Source of the DNA: Candidatus Soleaferrea massiliensis AP7
GTDB lineage: Bacteria > Bacillota > Clostridia > Oscillospirales > Ruminococcaceae
Reading direction: 5' to 3'
Length of the DNA: 64,000 bases
Assembly (NCBI RefSeq): GCF_000820765.1
Contig: NZ_CCYH01000025.1
Coordinates: 37,713 to 101,712, forward strand
Made by a program: the position numbers and the translations under genes. Under the pieces are notes generated by a model. It was not told where the DNA came from. It saw only the letters and a program-made list of their open reading frames with translations, and did no database searches. Below, piece after piece: positions 35,140 to 43,630 of the stretch (position 1 is its first letter; each line of letters begins with the position of its first letter).

Positions 35140-35597
35140 AACAATTGGATGTTAAAATCTATTCCAGAAAAGCAGTTGAAAAACTTTTGCGGGATGGATT
35201 CCCAGACAATGTAGCTGTTATCAGTTTCTGTGACCCAAGGACAAAACGCACCGATCAAGAATATAAACCTGTGGACTATTCTAGTATAACTGATCGTGTG
35301 TTCCAAATAGCCATACATGACATAGATCGAGAAATTCTCGGTGATTATGGTCTGACCTATGATACTTATTTTCCAGAAGCAGATGACTTGGCAAAATTTA
35401 TCTATGCGGCAAAGGTGGACGGGCTGGATATTATTTGTCAATGCGAGTATGGGCAGAGCCGGAGCGCGGCCTGCGCGGCGGCGATTCTGGAACACTTCTA
35501 TAAAACTGGCATTTCTGTTTTTTCTGATTATAGATATTATCCGAATCAGATGGTTTATCACAAAGTATTTGACGCGCTGGAATCAATTGAGATGTGA
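35136..35597 (+). CDS. Dual-specificity / tyrosine-phosphatase-like protein
   Basis: This 153-residue protein contains the cysteine-phosphatase signature CEYGQSRS (C-x5-R-S) after a hydrophobic strand (GLDIICQ), with an upstream aspartate-containing loop (IAIHDIDREILG) that could supply the general acid. Length fits a compact dual-specificity phosphatase. The GTG start overlaps the resolvase stop by 4 bp. Its pairing with an AAA+ ATPase in mobile DNA suggests a signalling or defence role (inference). The substrate is unknown. Confidence 0.75.
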   Translation: MKQLDVKIYSRKAVEKLLRDGFPDNVAVISFCDPRTKRTDQEYKPVDYSSITDRVFQIAIHDIDREILGDYGLTYDTYFPEADDLAKFIYAAKVDGLDIICQCEYGQSRSAACAAAILEHFYKTGISVFSDYRYYPNQMVYHKVFDALESIEM

Positions 35598-35618
35598 ATA
35601 ATGAAAGGAAGTAATAAT

Positions 35619-36443
35619 ATGTTTAATGTCTACTATATAAACTATGCAAAGGCTTTTGAAATATCTATGCTGATCGATAATCGAGTACAGACCCAAGCTT
35701 CACGAGAAAAAGATAGTCATGTTGAGGGAACAGCTAACGCAGATATTGACACTTCTGGATTATCTAAAGTCCCCTATTTAGGCAAGCTGATTCCCAAATT
35801 TGAGATGGATGGAGAAATAAACGGTGTCAAATCTAAAAAAGTTATAGATACTTTTAATGTAGTATCTACAAAATCAACAGTATTAAATCCCATATATGAA
35901 AAGGCAAAATGTGAGAATGACTTATCAAAGCTAAAATCAGGAGAACTTGTGAAAATTGAAGGACTAAATTTAGAAATAACGAATCCTGATGATGTAGCCG
36001 GAACAAAGGCCTTGTTAAGTGGTGCCTTGAATCAAATCCCAATTGATGGTATTGGTACTATGGATATAACTTCAATAATAAGTGTGTTTTTAAAAGATTC
36101 ATCTTATATAATTGAAGGAACAGTACAATCCAAAAAGAACGAGTACAAAGTTATGTTAAAGATTCCAATGCAAGCAGAGAATGAAATGGAAAGCTTTTAT
36201 AATGTATCCGATATTGAAATCGGAGAAGTTTCTATAGTCGGTGTTTATAAAGGAAAATTTAGTAAAAACGATCTTGAAAAGAAAATAAACAGAATGAAAT
36301 CTTTACAAGAAAAGGGTGATAGCTCACCAGAGAATGCAGATATAACTGATATTGAAGATGGACAAGAAATGGAACAAAAATCAAATAATGAAGATATCCA
36401 CTATATTGATATTATTGCCATTGTTCAAGATATAATATTGTAA
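35619..36443 (+). CDS. DUF6414-like protein
   Basis: This 274-residue soluble protein starts MFNVYYINYAKAFEISMLID behind GGAAG; an earlier in-frame ATG at 35601 lacks spacing. It has SGLSKVPYLGKLIPKFEMDG, then repeated short beta segments and an acidic C-terminal tail (ENADITDIEDGQEMEQKSNN). The beginning and general layout resemble DUF6414 proteins, a family without established function that I recall only by pattern. Strong AT bias marks foreign origin. It lies 17 bp upstream of the AAA+ gene, so the two probably act together. Confidence 0.6.
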   Translation: MFNVYYINYAKAFEISMLIDNRVQTQASREKDSHVEGTANADIDTSGLSKVPYLGKLIPKFEMDGEINGVKSKKVIDTFNVVSTKSTVLNPIYEKAKCENDLSKLKSGELVKIEGLNLEITNPDDVAGTKALLSGALNQIPIDGIGTMDITSIISVFLKDSSYIIEGTVQSKKNEYKVMLKIPMQAENEMESFYNVSDIEIGEVSIVGVYKGKFSKNDLEKKINRMKSLQEKGDSSPENADITDIEDGQEMEQKSNNEDIHYIDIIAIVQDIIL

Positions 36444-36459
36444 TTTAGGAGATTGTTTC

Positions 36460-37623
36460 ATGGACAAAATTGATATTTATGAATATGATAAGCGAAATCG
36501 AAATGACTTAGATGATGTAATATCGGAAATGCACGGTGAAATGGTTAGTTGGTCATTTTTTGCAAAGGAACAAAAGTCATTCAGCTTTCCACCCGGAACA
36601 AAGCAGGTATATATAGATATTTCCACTTTATTTTATAGTGAGGATAAGGCGGATTCTCTGATTAGCATACTGGAAATTATTATAAATAGTATTCTGTCTT
36701 ATCCTCAATCAATAGATATATTTCTTATAACTGAAAAACAGTATTCTCAACTTGTTAAGGATATGCTTTATTTTAAAATTGGTGAAATTTACCGATTGGA
36801 AGATAAACTCGAAATTGATAATGATCCCATAAAAAACATTGTTGATATTTCTCAAAATGAATTTAACAGTGTGATGGATTACCTAAATGAAAATTTATTT
36901 GGGAATAATTTATTTAAGACCCGGTTAAAAGAAGAACTGTCTAAATTCCGTTTGTTCAATGTACTGGGATATCAGCCTATATTTTCAGTATTGATATGTG
37001 GAGCTTCAGGAATCGGTAAAACTGAAATAGCAAGGTTACTGCATAAAAAATTGGCACCAAACGAGCCACCAATAAAGATAAACTTTGGTAACTATAGTGC
37101 CGAGCATGCTTTAAGTAGCCTTATCGGTAGCCCAAGAGGGTATATCGGAAGTAGTAAAGGAGAATTATCGGACAAGCTATCTTTAAGCAGGAGTAAAGTT
37201 ATTTTAATAGATGAATTTGAAAAAGCAAGTAAACCCGTGTATAACTTCTTTTTGCAATTACTTGAAGATGGCTCTTTTACAGATTCCATGGGTCGTGATT
37301 ATAACTTAGAAAAGTACATTATTGTATTTACATCGAATATGCCCAAAGAAAAGGTTGGTGAATATTTATCACCTGAATTAAGGTCTCGTTTCAATCTAAA
37401 ATGTGCATTATATCCGTTAACTTTAGATGATAAAATCAAATATGTCGATTTTAAGATAACACAGATGGTTGACCGGGTAAAAGATAAAACTAAAATAATA
37501 GTCACCGATACAGATATCGAATACATTAAGAATTTTGACTTTAACCGAATTGCAAATATACGGGATGTTAATGCTGAAATTATGCGCAGATTGACAGAGA
37601 GAATATATCCTCAACTATTTTAA
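36460..37623 (+). CDS. Clp-type AAA+ ATPase with unusual N-terminal domain
   Basis: This 387-residue protein has a novel N-terminal part of about 140 residues (KRNRNDLDDVISEMHGEMVS...) and an AAA_2-type ATPase core as in ClpB/ClpX: Walker A CGASGIGKTE, pore-loop-like GSPRGYIGSSKGEL, Walker B VILIDEFEKA, sensor-1 IVFTSNM and arginine finger in LSPELRSRF. It lacks the tandem ATPase and ClpN domains, so it is not a housekeeping chaperone. With the DUF6414-like and phosphatase-like genes it forms a compact AT-rich cassette. A remodelling role in a defence or toxin-like system is plausible but unproven. Confidence 0.82.
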   Translation: MDKIDIYEYDKRNRNDLDDVISEMHGEMVSWSFFAKEQKSFSFPPGTKQVYIDISTLFYSEDKADSLISILEIIINSILSYPQSIDIFLITEKQYSQLVKDMLYFKIGEIYRLEDKLEIDNDPIKNIVDISQNEFNSVMDYLNENLFGNNLFKTRLKEELSKFRLFNVLGYQPIFSVLICGASGIGKTEIARLLHKKLAPNEPPIKINFGNYSAEHALSSLIGSPRGYIGSSKGELSDKLSLSRSKVILIDEFEKASKPVYNFFLQLLEDGSFTDSMGRDYNLEKYIIVFTSNMPKEKVGEYLSPELRSRFNLKCALYPLTLDDKIKYVDFKITQMVDRVKDKTKIIVTDTDIEYIKNFDFNRIANIRDVNAEIMRRLTERIYPQLF

Positions 37624-39123
37624 AAAAGCGAGTTCTGAAAGGATGGTGAAAATATGTTAGCCGTAATTTACGCAAGATACAGCGACAAAAGCCAGACGGA
37701 AGAAAGCAATTGAGGGACAACTAAAAGAATGCTATAGATATGCCGCAGCCAACGGCTACAATGTCATTGAAGAATATATTGATCGGGCACTGACAGGGAC
37801 AAGCGACAACCGTTTGCGTTTTCAGCAGATGATTGACAATAGCTACAAAAAGCAATTTCAATATATACTGGTTTATCAGCTTGATCGGTTTGCACGAAAC
37901 AGATACGACAGCGCACACTATAAGAACATCCTAAAAAAGAACGGTGTCCGTGTCCTTTCCGCCCGTGAAAATATCAGTGACGACGCAAGCGGTATTCTTA
38001 TGGAAAGTGTACTTGAGGGCATGGCAGAATATTATAGTGTTGAATTGGGGCAGAAGATCACAAGAGGCTTGGATTTAAACGGCGAAAAGGGGTTCAGCAC
38101 CGGCGGCAATATTGCGCTTGGTTATAAGACCGTACGGATAAATCCCGAAGATGAGAACAGTAAAAAAATTTACGTTGTTGATGAAGAAACAGCCCCGCTT
38201 GTTCGTCGTATTTTTCAGATGTATGCTGACGGCATGAGCGTGACAGAAATAACAACGCAAATGAACGCAGAGGGGCACAGAACTTCAAGGGGCGCGCCGT
38301 TTAATAAAAATTCGTTGCGGAAAATGCTGCAAAACAAACGGTATATTGGGATATATACATACAAAGGCAAGGAATTACCCGATAAAATACCGAGAATCAT
38401 ATCGGATGAACTATTTGAAAAGGTGGCGGAAATTTTGGATAATAACAGAAAAGCCCCTGCCAGAGCAAAAGCAAAGGTTGAATACCTGCTTACAACAAAG
38501 CTGTTCTGCGGCCATTGTAAGGAAATGATGACGGGTTTTTCTGGTACTGCAAAAAGTCAAAAGGTGTACCGTTATTACATCTGCAATGGAGCGAAGAAAA
38601 AGCTGTGTCAAAAGAAAATGGTCGGTAAAGATTGCATTGAAGACCTTGTGGTTAATGAATGCCGTAAACTCCTAACCGACAAGAACATTTCCAAAATAGC
38701 TAGAGAAGTGGTTGCCGTATGTGAAGCTGAAAAGGACACCACCAATTTAAGAAGACTAAGAAATGCCCTTTCTGAAAATGAACGAAAACACAAAAATCTG
38801 ATGAATGCCATCATGGAGTGTGATATAGACAGTGTCCGAAAATCTTTATATTTAGAAGCTCCTGAATTGGAAAAAGAACACGCAATGCTGGAAAAGGAAA
38901 TCGCGCTTGAAGAAAAATCCTATCCCATGTTGACAATCCCCAAAGTGAAATTCTTCTTGAACGACTTGAAAAAGGGAAACATCAACGATATAAAATACCG
39001 TAAAACTTTAATAAGCGTGTTTGTGAATGCAATCTACTTATACGACGATAAGATCACACTCATTTTCAATTCTGGTGATAAGCCTGTTACCATCAATGAC
39101 CTGTTATTGTCGGAAATAGAAAA

Positions 39124-39157
39124 AGAGCATAAACAAAACGAATTTTGTTTATGCTCT
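39124..39157 (+). terminator. Perfect 15-bp hairpin near the end of the recombinase gene
   Basis: AGAGCATAAACAAAA and its complement flank tetraloop CGAA inside the last codons of the recombinase frame. It is followed by CTGGGTTAGG, not a T tract, so it may attenuate read-through or serve as a recombination-site arm. Confidence 0.55.
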
Positions 39158-39210
39158 GGGTTAGGTCAGTTTACAAGAGACTACACGCAGACCGTGAAAC
39201 GGGCTGCTGA

Positions 39211-39263
39211 CAACAAACGGCGCTATGCGCCCCGGCCAGGGGGAGGCATAGCGCCGTTTGTTG
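39211..39263. repeat. Perfect 18-bp inverted repeat inside the left end of the element
   Basis: CAACAAACGGCGCTATGC and its exact complement are separated by 17 nt (GC-rich). It lies 25 bp inside the left terminal repeat. It could insulate the element from outside transcription or bind the recombinase or accessory factor. Confidence 0.75.
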
Positions 39264-39882
39264 TGGGGGAATCCAAAGGGGGCAAGGCCCCTTTTGGCAC
39301 ACGACTTTGCGTAGCAAAGTGTAGTGTGTTATACGCTCTGTCGGCGTTGCCGTGAAAATGCCGTTGCCACCGGGGAGGGCAAGGGCATTTGAAGCGGCAG
39401 GAAAACAGGCTGTGCTTGCGGGGCGAAAGCCGCAAGCGCAGGGCTGGTTTCGCCAGCAGACAGGGCGTATATGAAGCCCCTGTCCCTCGTCCTACGTCTG
39501 GACTTAGGGTCAACTTGGCCCGATGTTGTATATACACTCGGCAAAAGTAGCAGAACGGACGGCAACCGTCAAGGCTGAAATGAACGGGCTTGCGCCCGGC
39601 CTTGACCGCCGCCGCCCGTCCCGCTGAATGGGTAGACAAGACGGACAATCCCATACTGTGCTTGTCCGCCGTTAAAGCTATTGTAGGGCTGTTCTTCTTC
39701 TCAAAATTGAAATGGGCGGGAAAGCCATTTTGGGGCTTTCCCGCCTTGATTGCCCATCAGCAAAGACAGTCGAGGCTGTCAACGGCGGCGCTGTAAGCGC
39801 CGTTCATCTTGACCGTTGACTGGCTTGGCTGGCTTTGCTATCTCCCCGGTTATGCGATTGCGACTTATGCCAATAAAGCGTA
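39264..39882. other. GC-rich non-coding left arm of the element
   Basis: No gene supported; open frames on both strands lack ribosome sites. It contains several hairpins and the string GGTCAACTTGGCCCGA near 39509, which partly repeats the palindrome at 41753. Possible transfer or replication signals. Confidence 0.45.
39715..39745. terminator. 12-bp hairpin in the left arm
   Basis: GGCGGGAAAGCC pairs perfectly with GGCTTTCCCGCC around ATTTTGG. It lies downstream of the minus-strand monooxygenase-like gene and is a candidate terminator for the minus-strand operon. Confidence 0.6.
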
Positions 39883-40230
39883 CTACACAATATTCTCACC
39901 CAATAAAATCTTGGGCATTGTGGTTAGGCAACGGTTCCACCTTTTATAAAATTGCTCCAATCCTAACTTTGAAACACGGGCATGAGTTTCTTCATCTTCA
40001 AGCGTCCAGTGCAAAATATAGGTGACTTTTCCTACCCATTTTGTTAAGCGGATAGGTGGTTTCCCGTCCTTTACGGCGTTGAAATCCTCTTGCCGGTGTG
40101 TGCGTTTGATATATTTCACATCAATTACTCCGGGTTGTGAAAGATAAAACTCGGCAACCTCTTTCATCAAAGTTTCAATTTCATCTTGTTTATCAATTTT
40201 CGCTTCATATATGCAAATTTCATTAAACAC
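39883..40230 (-). CDS. Antibiotic-biosynthesis-monooxygenase-like (dimeric alpha-beta barrel) protein
   Basis: This 115-residue protein (IYEAKIDKQDEIETLMKEVA, FYLSQPGVIDVKYIKRTHRQ, YILHWTLEDEETHARVSKL) has the alternating strand-helix pattern of ABM-type small ferredoxin-like barrels. These act as cofactor-free oxygenases or stress proteins. The GTG start at 40230 follows GGGGATAC. It is the last of three minus-strand cargo/control genes. A hydrolase or enzyme role cannot be shown; only fold-level similarity is claimed. Confidence 0.6.
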   Translation of the reverse strand: MFNEICIYEAKIDKQDEIETLMKEVAEFYLSQPGVIDVKYIKRTHRQEDFNAVKDGKPPIRLTKWVGKVTYILHWTLEDEETHARVSKLGLEQFYKRWNRCLTTMPKILLGENIV

Positions 40231-40275
40231 TTTAGTATCCCCTTTACTCCGCCTTTTCCGCCTAAGGCGTACTTG

Positions 40276-41079
40276 TTATTTTCTCTTTCCCCTTTGCGGC
40301 ACATAACTTTTCGCCAATTCGGATTTTTGAACAATCCGGGTCAGCCATTGTTTTTCTTCCTCTGTCAGCTTGCTATAACGTAGCTTCGTCTGCTTGCAGA
40401 ACACCATCAGCAGTTGTTCCGCCCGACTGCCCTTAAAGCTGGCTACTTCCTCCAAATCTCGCTTGAGTTCGTCCACAATGGTATTCTCCGGGGCGCTGTC
40501 GCTCCTGCCCCTGTGGGCTTCCCGTATATCCTCCATGATAGCGTCTATATCGTGATGTACTCGGCTGCTGAAATAGTCGCCCTCCCGCACATGGGCGGCT
40601 TGCAACACTCCGGCGGTTTTGTCATGCTCCCCCGGCTGGTACTTCTCCACGATTTCAGCCCTCGCCACGTCTACCCATGCGTTCAAGTTTTGTATCTGCG
40701 TAGCGGCGATACCCTCCACATAAATCTGTATATCAGCCAGCAGCTTCACGAAATCCGGGTGCGCCGCCAGTTCACAAAGCAGGGCGGTATCAATTCGCCC
40801 ACTTTTCAGCAGGTCAATCATCTTGTCACTCAAACGCAGGTCTGCAAGATCGGCGTTTGGGTGATTTTTTGTTTCGGTCAGCCCCAGCAGATAGTCGGCT
40901 GTCACGCCGTAAAACTTCGCCAGCTTGATAAGGGCATAATGGCTGATGTCTTTGAAGTCGTCCGCTTCATAGCTGCCCAGCGCAGACTTGGAAAGCTGGG
41001 TCTGCTCCGCAAGCTGTTCCAGCGTCAGCCCACGCTCCACACGCAGGTCTTTTAGGCGTTCCTGTATAGTCAACGCCAA
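40276..41079 (-). CDS. XRE-family regulator of the mobilizable element
   Basis: This protein of about 267 residues has an N-terminal helix-turn-helix (LKDLRVERGLTLEQLAEQTQ, LSKSALGSYEADDFKDISHY, KLAKFYGVTADYLLGL) and a long helical C-terminal half (VDVARAEIVEKYQPGEHDKT; IMEDIREAHRGRSD). This architecture is common in clostridial Tn-like elements. A TTG start at 41079 has GGGGG upstream; the frame can begin at 41088. It likely represses element genes, including the divergent mobilization block. Confidence 0.85.
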   Translation of the reverse strand: MALTIQERLKDLRVERGLTLEQLAEQTQLSKSALGSYEADDFKDISHYALIKLAKFYGVTADYLLGLTETKNHPNADLADLRLSDKMIDLLKSGRIDTALLCELAAHPDFVKLLADIQIYVEGIAATQIQNLNAWVDVARAEIVEKYQPGEHDKTAGVLQAAHVREGDYFSSRVHHDIDAIMEDIREAHRGRSDSAPENTIVDELKRDLEEVASFKGSRAEQLLMVFCKQTKLRYSKLTEEEKQWLTRIVQKSELAKSYVPQRGKRK

Positions 41080-41092
41080 TCTGCACACCCCC

Positions 41093-41506
41093 TTATTTCA
41101 TGCTTTCTTGACACTCGCTGCACTCTCTGTCATGGATAGAAATGATACCCCCGCATTGGGTACAAGTATATTTTCCTTTCTGCTGTTCCATGAACCTTTC
41201 TAAACCGTGCTGACGAACAAACTCGCTATTCTCCATAAGGCTCGCCTGATACCTTTTGTTGTAGCTTTTTTCAAGGTTTTTTATCAGCTTGCAGGGATAA
41301 TCGGGACACTCAAAACAATAGGACAGCCCTTTACCCTTAATACAATCCTTTATCTTGCATTTGCGGCAGTGTTCCGGTTTGCCCATATCGCTGTTCAAGC
41401 AACCAGCGCACGGCTTTTTATGATAACAATGCTTATAGCAGACCAAACAGTTCATACCGCAAGGGGCAAACATAGCCGTGCCAATTTTTCCTGTTGGCAT
41501 TTTCAT
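41093..41506 (-). CDS. DUF3795-type cysteine-rich protein
   Basis: This 137-residue protein has many paired cysteines: APCGMNCLVCYKHCYHKKPC, CLNSD...CRKCKIKDC and YCFECPDYPCK in the first part, then a second C-terminal pair set CTQCGG and CSECQES. The first part matches the DUF3795 pattern (probable zinc binding, function unknown) and the second is a zinc ribbon. It precedes the XRE gene by a few bases, so they are co-transcribed. This is probably cargo of the element. Confidence 0.8.
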   Translation of the reverse strand: MKMPTGKIGTAMFAPCGMNCLVCYKHCYHKKPCAGCLNSDMGKPEHCRKCKIKDCIKGKGLSYCFECPDYPCKLIKNLEKSYNKRYQASLMENSEFVRQHGLERFMEQQKGKYTCTQCGGIISIHDRECSECQESMK

Positions 41507-41752
41507 AGCTCGCCCTCCTTGTCAGCATACGGTTTCTTTCATTCTACCACAAATCCGAGAGCGTGGAAATAGTGTGTTTTTCAGCGTGATTTCCAACCTT
41601 TCGGATATACGGGAGGGGCAGTCAAAAAAGTGTAGACTTGTGTTAGTTCATCGATGGACAAGCACAAGTGAATGACCGTCCGAAAGAGATATTACCGGCT
41701 GGGGAAGCACGCCATGACACCGCCACTTGTGGACAAAATGTCCAGAAGTCAG

Positions 41753-41773
41753 TTCGGGCCAACTTGGCCCGAA
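41753..41773 (+). other. Candidate origin of transfer (oriT) of the MobV element
   Basis: TTCGGGCC and GGCCCGAA form a perfect 8-bp inverted repeat around AACTT, 115 bp upstream of the cysteine-rich gene and about 640 bp before the relaxase. MobV relaxases nick beside short inverted repeats in such positions. A partial copy occurs near 39509. Function is inferred. Confidence 0.45.
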
Positions 41774-41866
41774 GTGGGGAGAGCGTACCAACGCCGGGAC
41801 ACGCCGCAGGAATGGGGTAGGAACGGCTTTCGGGAAAACGGCAGTAAAGCGAAAACGGAGGAACGC

Positions 41867-42268
41867 ATGAGCAAAAAACTACCAGAGATAGAGCGCACTC
41901 CGGGCGGCGGCTTGCCCCGTATTACCCCGGCGCAGCGCAGACGGGCAAACGCCCTTGTTCGGAAAACTTGTTGCAACTATGAGAACGGCAACTGTCTGCT
42001 GCTGGACGATGGGGAGGAATGTGTCTGCCCCCAAACCATCTCTTACTCCGTCTGCTGCAAGTGGTTCCGCTGGGCGGTCTTGCCACAGGACAAGCCGCTG
42101 GAAGCGGAGATTTTCCATAGCGACAGCGTGAAGCGGTGCGCCGAGTGCGGGGCGGCTTTCGTCCCCCGTTCCAACCGGGCGAAATATTGCGAAACCTGCG
42201 CCAAACGGGTACATAGGCGGCAAAAGAACGCCAGCGACAGGAAACGCCGCTGGAATACGGACAAATAG
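41867..42268 (+). CDS. Cysteine-rich VLP-type protein of the mobilization block
   Basis: This 133-residue protein starts at ATG 41867 behind GGAGG (5-nt spacing), although an open frame extends upstream. It has a cysteine cluster CCNYENGNCLLLDDGEECVC and CCKWFRWAVLP, then a zinc-ribbon-like CAECGAAFVPRSN..YCETC followed by a basic tail (RVHRRQKNASDRKRRWN). This matches the Cys-rich VLP family that regularly precedes MobV genes in Tn-like elements. It may bind DNA at oriT (inference). Confidence 0.8.
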   Translation: MSKKLPEIERTPGGGLPRITPAQRRRANALVRKTCCNYENGNCLLLDDGEECVCPQTISYSVCCKWFRWAVLPQDKPLEAEIFHSDSVKRCAECGAAFVPRSNRAKYCETCAKRVHRRQKNASDRKRRWNTDK

Positions 42269-42388
42269 GGGCTGTCAAAAGCCCATAAATCAAGGACTTT
42301 TTGGGGCTGTCCGGGGTAGGGCTGTACGTTTGTATTCCCTGCCCCGGAAACCGCCCTCTAACCGTCCGCAGGAGGGAGGATTGATAGA

Positions 42389-43330
42389 TTGCCGCAATAC
42401 GCAATCCTGCGATTTGCAAAGCACAAGGGCAACCCGGCAAGGCCGCTGGAAGCCCATCACGAAAGACAGAAAGAAAAGTATGCCAGCAACCCGGATATTG
42501 ACACGGCAAAGAGCAAGTACAACTTCCATATCGTCAAGCCGGAGGGCCGTTATTATCATTTCATTCAGAGCCGTATTGAACAGGCCGGGTGTCAGACACG
42601 CAAGGACAGCACTCGGTTTGTCGATACGCTCATAACCGCCAGCCCGGAGTTTTTCAAGGGCAAGCCCCCAAAGGAGATACAAGCCTTTTTCCAGCGGGCG
42701 GCTGATTTTCTTATCCAGCGGGTAGGCCGGGAGAATATCGTTTCGGCGGTGGTTCACATGGACGAGAAAACGCCCCATCTGCATTTGACCTTTGTGCCGC
42801 TGACAAAGGACAACCGGCTGTGCGCCAAAGAGATTTTGGGCAACCGGGCAAGCCTTACAAAGTGGCAGGACGATTTTCACGCCTACATGGTGGAGAAATA
42901 CCCCGACTTGGAGCGTGGGGAGAGCGCCAGCAAGACGGGCCGCAAGCATATCCCCACCCGGCTTTTCAAACAGGCGGTCAATCTCTCAAAACAGGCAAAG
43001 GCCATTAAAAAGGCGTTGGATGGTATCGGCCCGCTGAACGCCGGGAAGAAGAAAGAGGAAGCCCTCTCCATGCTGAAAAAGTGGTTCCCGCAGATGGAGG
43101 ACTTCTCCGGGCAACTGAAAAAGTACAAGGTCACGATTGCCGACCTGCTGGAAGAAAACAAGAAGCTGGAAGCAAGGGCAAAGGCCAGCGAAAAAGGCAA
43201 ATTGAAAGACACGATGGAACGGGCGAAGCTGGAAAGCGAATTACATAATATCCAGCGGCTTGTGGAGCGTATTCCCCCGGACGTGCTGGCCGAACTGAAA
43301 CGGGAACAGCGACACGGAAAGGAAAGGTGA
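42389..43330 (+). CDS. MobV-family relaxase (plasmid recombination/mobilization protein)
   Basis: This 313-residue relaxase has the Mob_Pre motifs: N-terminal YAILRFAKHKGNPARPLEAH, the metal-binding HMDEKTPHLHLTFVPLT histidine cluster, and a C-terminal coiled coil (DLLEENKKLEARAKASEKGK). The TTG start follows AGGAGGGAGG. It would nick oriT and lead the strand into a recipient using conjugation machinery of another element. No type IV secretion genes are present, so the element is mobilizable only. Confidence 0.92.
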   Translation: MPQYAILRFAKHKGNPARPLEAHHERQKEKYASNPDIDTAKSKYNFHIVKPEGRYYHFIQSRIEQAGCQTRKDSTRFVDTLITASPEFFKGKPPKEIQAFFQRAADFLIQRVGRENIVSAVVHMDEKTPHLHLTFVPLTKDNRLCAKEILGNRASLTKWQDDFHAYMVEKYPDLERGESASKTGRKHIPTRLFKQAVNLSKQAKAIKKALDGIGPLNAGKKKEEALSMLKKWFPQMEDFSGQLKKYKVTIADLLEENKKLEARAKASEKGKLKDTMERAKLESELHNIQRLVERIPPDVLAELKREQRHGKER

Positions 43331-43344
43331 TTTTTATAGGCAAT

Positions 43345-43536
43345 ATGGAGCATATCAGATATAAAAAAGAAACAGAGGTCGTGACCTTTCAAGGGAAAGA
43401 AATCACGCTGGAAAATCTCTCCCCGGTATTCACGCCGGAGCAGGAAGCGGCGAAACGCCGGGAACTGGAACAGCAGCTTTATGACGTGTTCCGCAAATAC
43501 GCCGACAAGCGGCGGGCGGAGGAAACCGGGTCGTAA
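43345..43536 (+). CDS. Small conserved protein of TnpX-type elements
   Basis: The 63-residue product (MEHIRYKKETEVVTFQGKEI...) starts at ATG 43345; a GTG at 43327 is an alternative. It has a charged C-terminal helix (LEQQLYDVFRKYADKRRAEE). It lies between the relaxase and recombinase genes, a position where small accessory factors are common. Function unknown. Confidence 0.65.
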   Translation: MEHIRYKKETEVVTFQGKEITLENLSPVFTPEQEAAKRRELEQQLYDVFRKYADKRRAEETGS

Positions 43537-43630
43537 GGTTTTCCAACGACAACATTGATTTGCGGGGCTGCTGGCGGTATAATAATATTGTCAGCAGCTC
43601 CGTTTCTTTTTTGAAGAAAAGGAGCGACAA

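Larger units (their letters stand above)
37654..39355 (+). pseudogene. Large serine recombinase: frameshifted start and foreign C-terminus
   Basis: ATG 37654 begins MLAVIYARYSDKSQTEES with a normal catalytic serine. An extra A near 37712 then causes a stop. Without it the frame joins GQLKECYRYAAANGYNVIEE and the rest (VYQLDRFARNRYDSAHYKNI; LDLNGEKGFSTGGNIALGYK; zinc ribbon CGHCKEMM...CNGAKKKLC; coiled coil). The natural end is near GSGLG-type sequence at 39166. From there the frame runs into the terminal repeat of a second element and adds about 60 foreign residues. It is most likely the integrase of the outer element. Confidence 0.8.

Noticed and set aside
39223..39654. Minus-strand 143-codon frame in the left arm of the small element
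   Set aside because: Lies across hairpins, lacks a ribosome site and gives a low-complexity product.
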